Shown: positions 42,283-43,373 of the stretch, in pieces
Layout of the letters: the number at the start of each line of letters is the position of its first letter
Position numbering within the stretch: position 1 is the first letter of the stretch
NCBI GenBank assembly: GCA_949300615.1
Contig: CASGEW010000051.1
Location: forward strand, 1 to 43,373
DNA: 43,373 nt
Direction: 5' to 3'
Origin: an uncultured Bacteroidales bacterium
GTDB taxonomy: Bacteria > Bacteroidota > Bacteroidia > Bacteroidales > CHK158-818
Position numbers and translations under genes: made by a program
Notes under the pieces: generated by a model
Seen by the model: the letters and a program-made list of their open reading frames with translations, nothing else
What the model was told of the DNA's origin: nothing
Databases searched by the model: none

Positions 42283-42777
42283 ATGAGAACAAAATCTTTA
42301 TTTTTAGTTATAACAATATTGTTAACATCTTGTATTTCTCATAAAACATTAACTCCTACCGAAATAAAAATAATGACTACAAAACAGTATGAAGAGAATT
42401 ATGATTTGGTGTTTAGTTCTGCTTTGTCGTTGATTCAGTCAGAAGGATTTTTGATTACTAACACGGATAAATCGACAGGATTGATAAATGCAAATAAACA
42501 AATAGATAATAAAAATGCCGGATGGCAAATGGCTCTGGTCGGGACGGCGAAAGAAGCGTCAACGGCACAATTGACATTTTTTATCCAACAATTGAATGAT
42601 CATTTGACGGAAGTGAAAATGACTATATACGAAGGCAGTGTAACCTCTTCAACAGGATCATGGGGTATTAAAAATACAAGTACTAAAAACAATATGGTAG
42701 AGGATGCAGAGGTCTATGCTACATGGTTTAATAATCTCGGTGCGGAGATTGGGCGAAGAAAAGCTTTGTTGGAGTAG
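42283..42777 (+). CDS. Small lipoprotein of unknown function
   Basis: 164 residues from the ATG at 42283; a TTG six bases upstream is less likely. The signal VITILLTSCISH has lipobox LTSC. The rest is a single alpha/beta domain with ENYDLVFSSALSLIQSEGFLITNTDKSTGLI, a pattern seen in lipoproteins that probe cell-envelope stress, but no named family is certain. It lies 11 bases after the BamE-like gene and is followed by a terminator, so the two form an operon. Confidence 0.65.
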   Translation: MRTKSLFLVITILLTSCISHKTLTPTEIKIMTTKQYEENYDLVFSSALSLIQSEGFLITNTDKSTGLINANKQIDNKNAGWQMALVGTAKEASTAQLTFFIQQLNDHLTEVKMTIYEGSVTSSTGSWGIKNTSTKNNMVEDAEVYATWFNNLGAEIGRRKALLE

Positions 42778-42798
42778 ATAGATTGTTTTTAGATGGAT

Positions 42799-42833
42799 AA
42801 AACACAGCTACATACTTATGCTGTGTTTTTTTT
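42799..42833 (+). terminator. Terminator of the lipoprotein operon
   Basis: AAAACACAGC (42799-42808) and GCTGTGTTTT (42820-42829), a perfect 10-bp stem with a T-run to 42833, 22 bases after the stop. Confidence 0.88.
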
Positions 42834-43373
42834 CTGCCGGCAAATAAGCCAATATAAGCAAAATGGTTGTAACTTCGCGTGCTCAATTTATTTATCGAGC
42901 AGGGCTGGCGTTCGGCGGGAGAAATTCTCGCAAAGCCCATAGTTGCCACAGTGGCCACAGTCTGGACATATCCCGCCAACCGCTTTATAATTCACAGGAA
43001 GAAAAAGCCCGAGGCGGAGAGCGAACAGGCGTAAGAGCGTTTTAAATTCAACAGTGCAAGAAAAAATACCGTCTCCGAAAGGGGACGGTATTTCAGCCTG
43101 TCGATAAAGTTATTTTTTATGTTTAAAAGTTTTGAACTGCTGTTTTGCACGATTGGAGAAAAACGATACAGCGCAGAAAACAGCGCAGTATCCAGTCTTT
43201 TTCGATACAATACCTCGGCCAATATTAAAGCCGCCTAGCGGGCGGGTACAGTTAGTTTTTACCGTAACTCCGTGCGCGAATTGGGTGCAGGCTCAGCCTG
43301 CCAATCCCTCTGTCACGTCTTACGCCGTGACATCTCCCTTTACACAAGGGAGACAGGGGTGGATGCTGAATTT
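42834..43373. other. Non-coding, foreign-looking tail segment
   Basis: No credible protein gene. The segment has dense small hairpins: GCAGGCT/AGCCTGC (43287-43301), TGTCACG/CGTGACA (43311-43317, 43326-43332) and CTCCCTT/AAGGGAG (43334-43340, 43346-43352). The end is reminiscent of short dispersed repeats common in gut Clostridia. Base composition and texture change right after the terminator at 42833. Confidence 0.4.
43064..43093. terminator. Hairpin AAATACCGTC/GACGGTATTT
   Basis: A 10-bp perfect stem (43064-43073, 43084-43093) with inner CC/GG pairs and a GAAA loop. A/T-rich flanks on both strands make it a possible bidirectional terminator. No gene next to it can be named. Confidence 0.5.

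Noticed and set aside
42728..42979. 83-residue minus-strand frame over the lipoprotein end
   Set aside because: It overlaps a real gene's 3' end and the terminator; its sequence looks like a translated repeat.
42992..43222. 76-residue minus-strand frame near the right end
   Set aside because: It spans the AAATACCGTC/GACGGTATTT hairpin and has no protein-like features; judged a chance frame in repeat-rich DNA.
1..43373. CRISPR arrays, tRNA or rRNA genes, integrases or transposases
   Set aside because: No regularly spaced repeats, tRNA cloverleaf or recombinase motifs were found on either strand.

Overview
The window reads as chromosomal DNA from an anaerobic gut-type member of the Bacteroidales (phylum Bacteroidota). 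The reasons are the repeated -7 TAnnTTTG / -33 TTTG promoters with few clear Shine-Dalgarno sequences, an S46 dipeptidyl-peptidase, the DAHP synthase-chorismate mutase fusion, the GGGtGRT/Fe-S scaffold-like pair, and a TolC-MacA-MacB cassette joined to a LytS-type kinase. Genus cannot be fixed from the sequence alone. No tRNA, rRNA, CRISPR array or intact transposase was seen.

Layout: 1-602 is a junction between a fragment resembling a family 2 glycosyltransferase and a truncated sensor kinase. 619-5192 (minus) is a tripartite efflux operon. 5421-8289 (minus) holds an AspT/YidE-type transporter and a dihydrouridine synthase. 8350-12589 (minus) is a complete aromatic amino acid operon: promoter, two consecutive Phe/Tyr leader-peptide attenuators, prephenate dehydratase, aminotransferase, DAHP synthase/chorismate mutase, prephenate dehydrogenase, terminator. 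12635-19853 carries an NhaC antiporter, an EEP-family hydrolase, a type II restriction-modification pair, a nucleoside phosphorylase, a TrmH methyltransferase, a PH-like membrane protein and endonuclease IV. 20234-26188 has a large YD-repeat-like lipoprotein, a NahK-like sugar kinase, a GH26 glycosidase and a membrane-anchored Nudix protein. 26335-30135 has the GGGtGRT pair, ribosomal protein L19 and a CE15-like esterase. 30326-32489 is an arsenic-type operon whose operator brackets its own -7 box. 32568-35536 is a broken GH3/beta-lactamase-like gene. 35733-41442 carries a 31-residue membrane microprotein, an S46 peptidase, an ion channel, ribosomal protein S1 and a macro-like protein. 41754-42833 has a 6S-like RNA candidate and two small lipoproteins. 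The last ~540 bases look unlike the rest.

The most notable signal is the pheA leader (12226-12589). Two separate ORFs each carry an unbroken run of 9-10 Phe/Tyr codons. Each is followed by mutually exclusive antiterminator and terminator hairpins, arranged in series before one operon that makes both Phe and Tyr. It amounts to a two-stage ribosome-sensing attenuator. All pairings were read directly from the sequence; function is inferred.

Two genes (the ars permease and the GH3/beta-lactamase gene) carry frame disruptions, and both window ends look like junctions. Assembly or sequencing artefacts should be excluded before reading biology into those four places.
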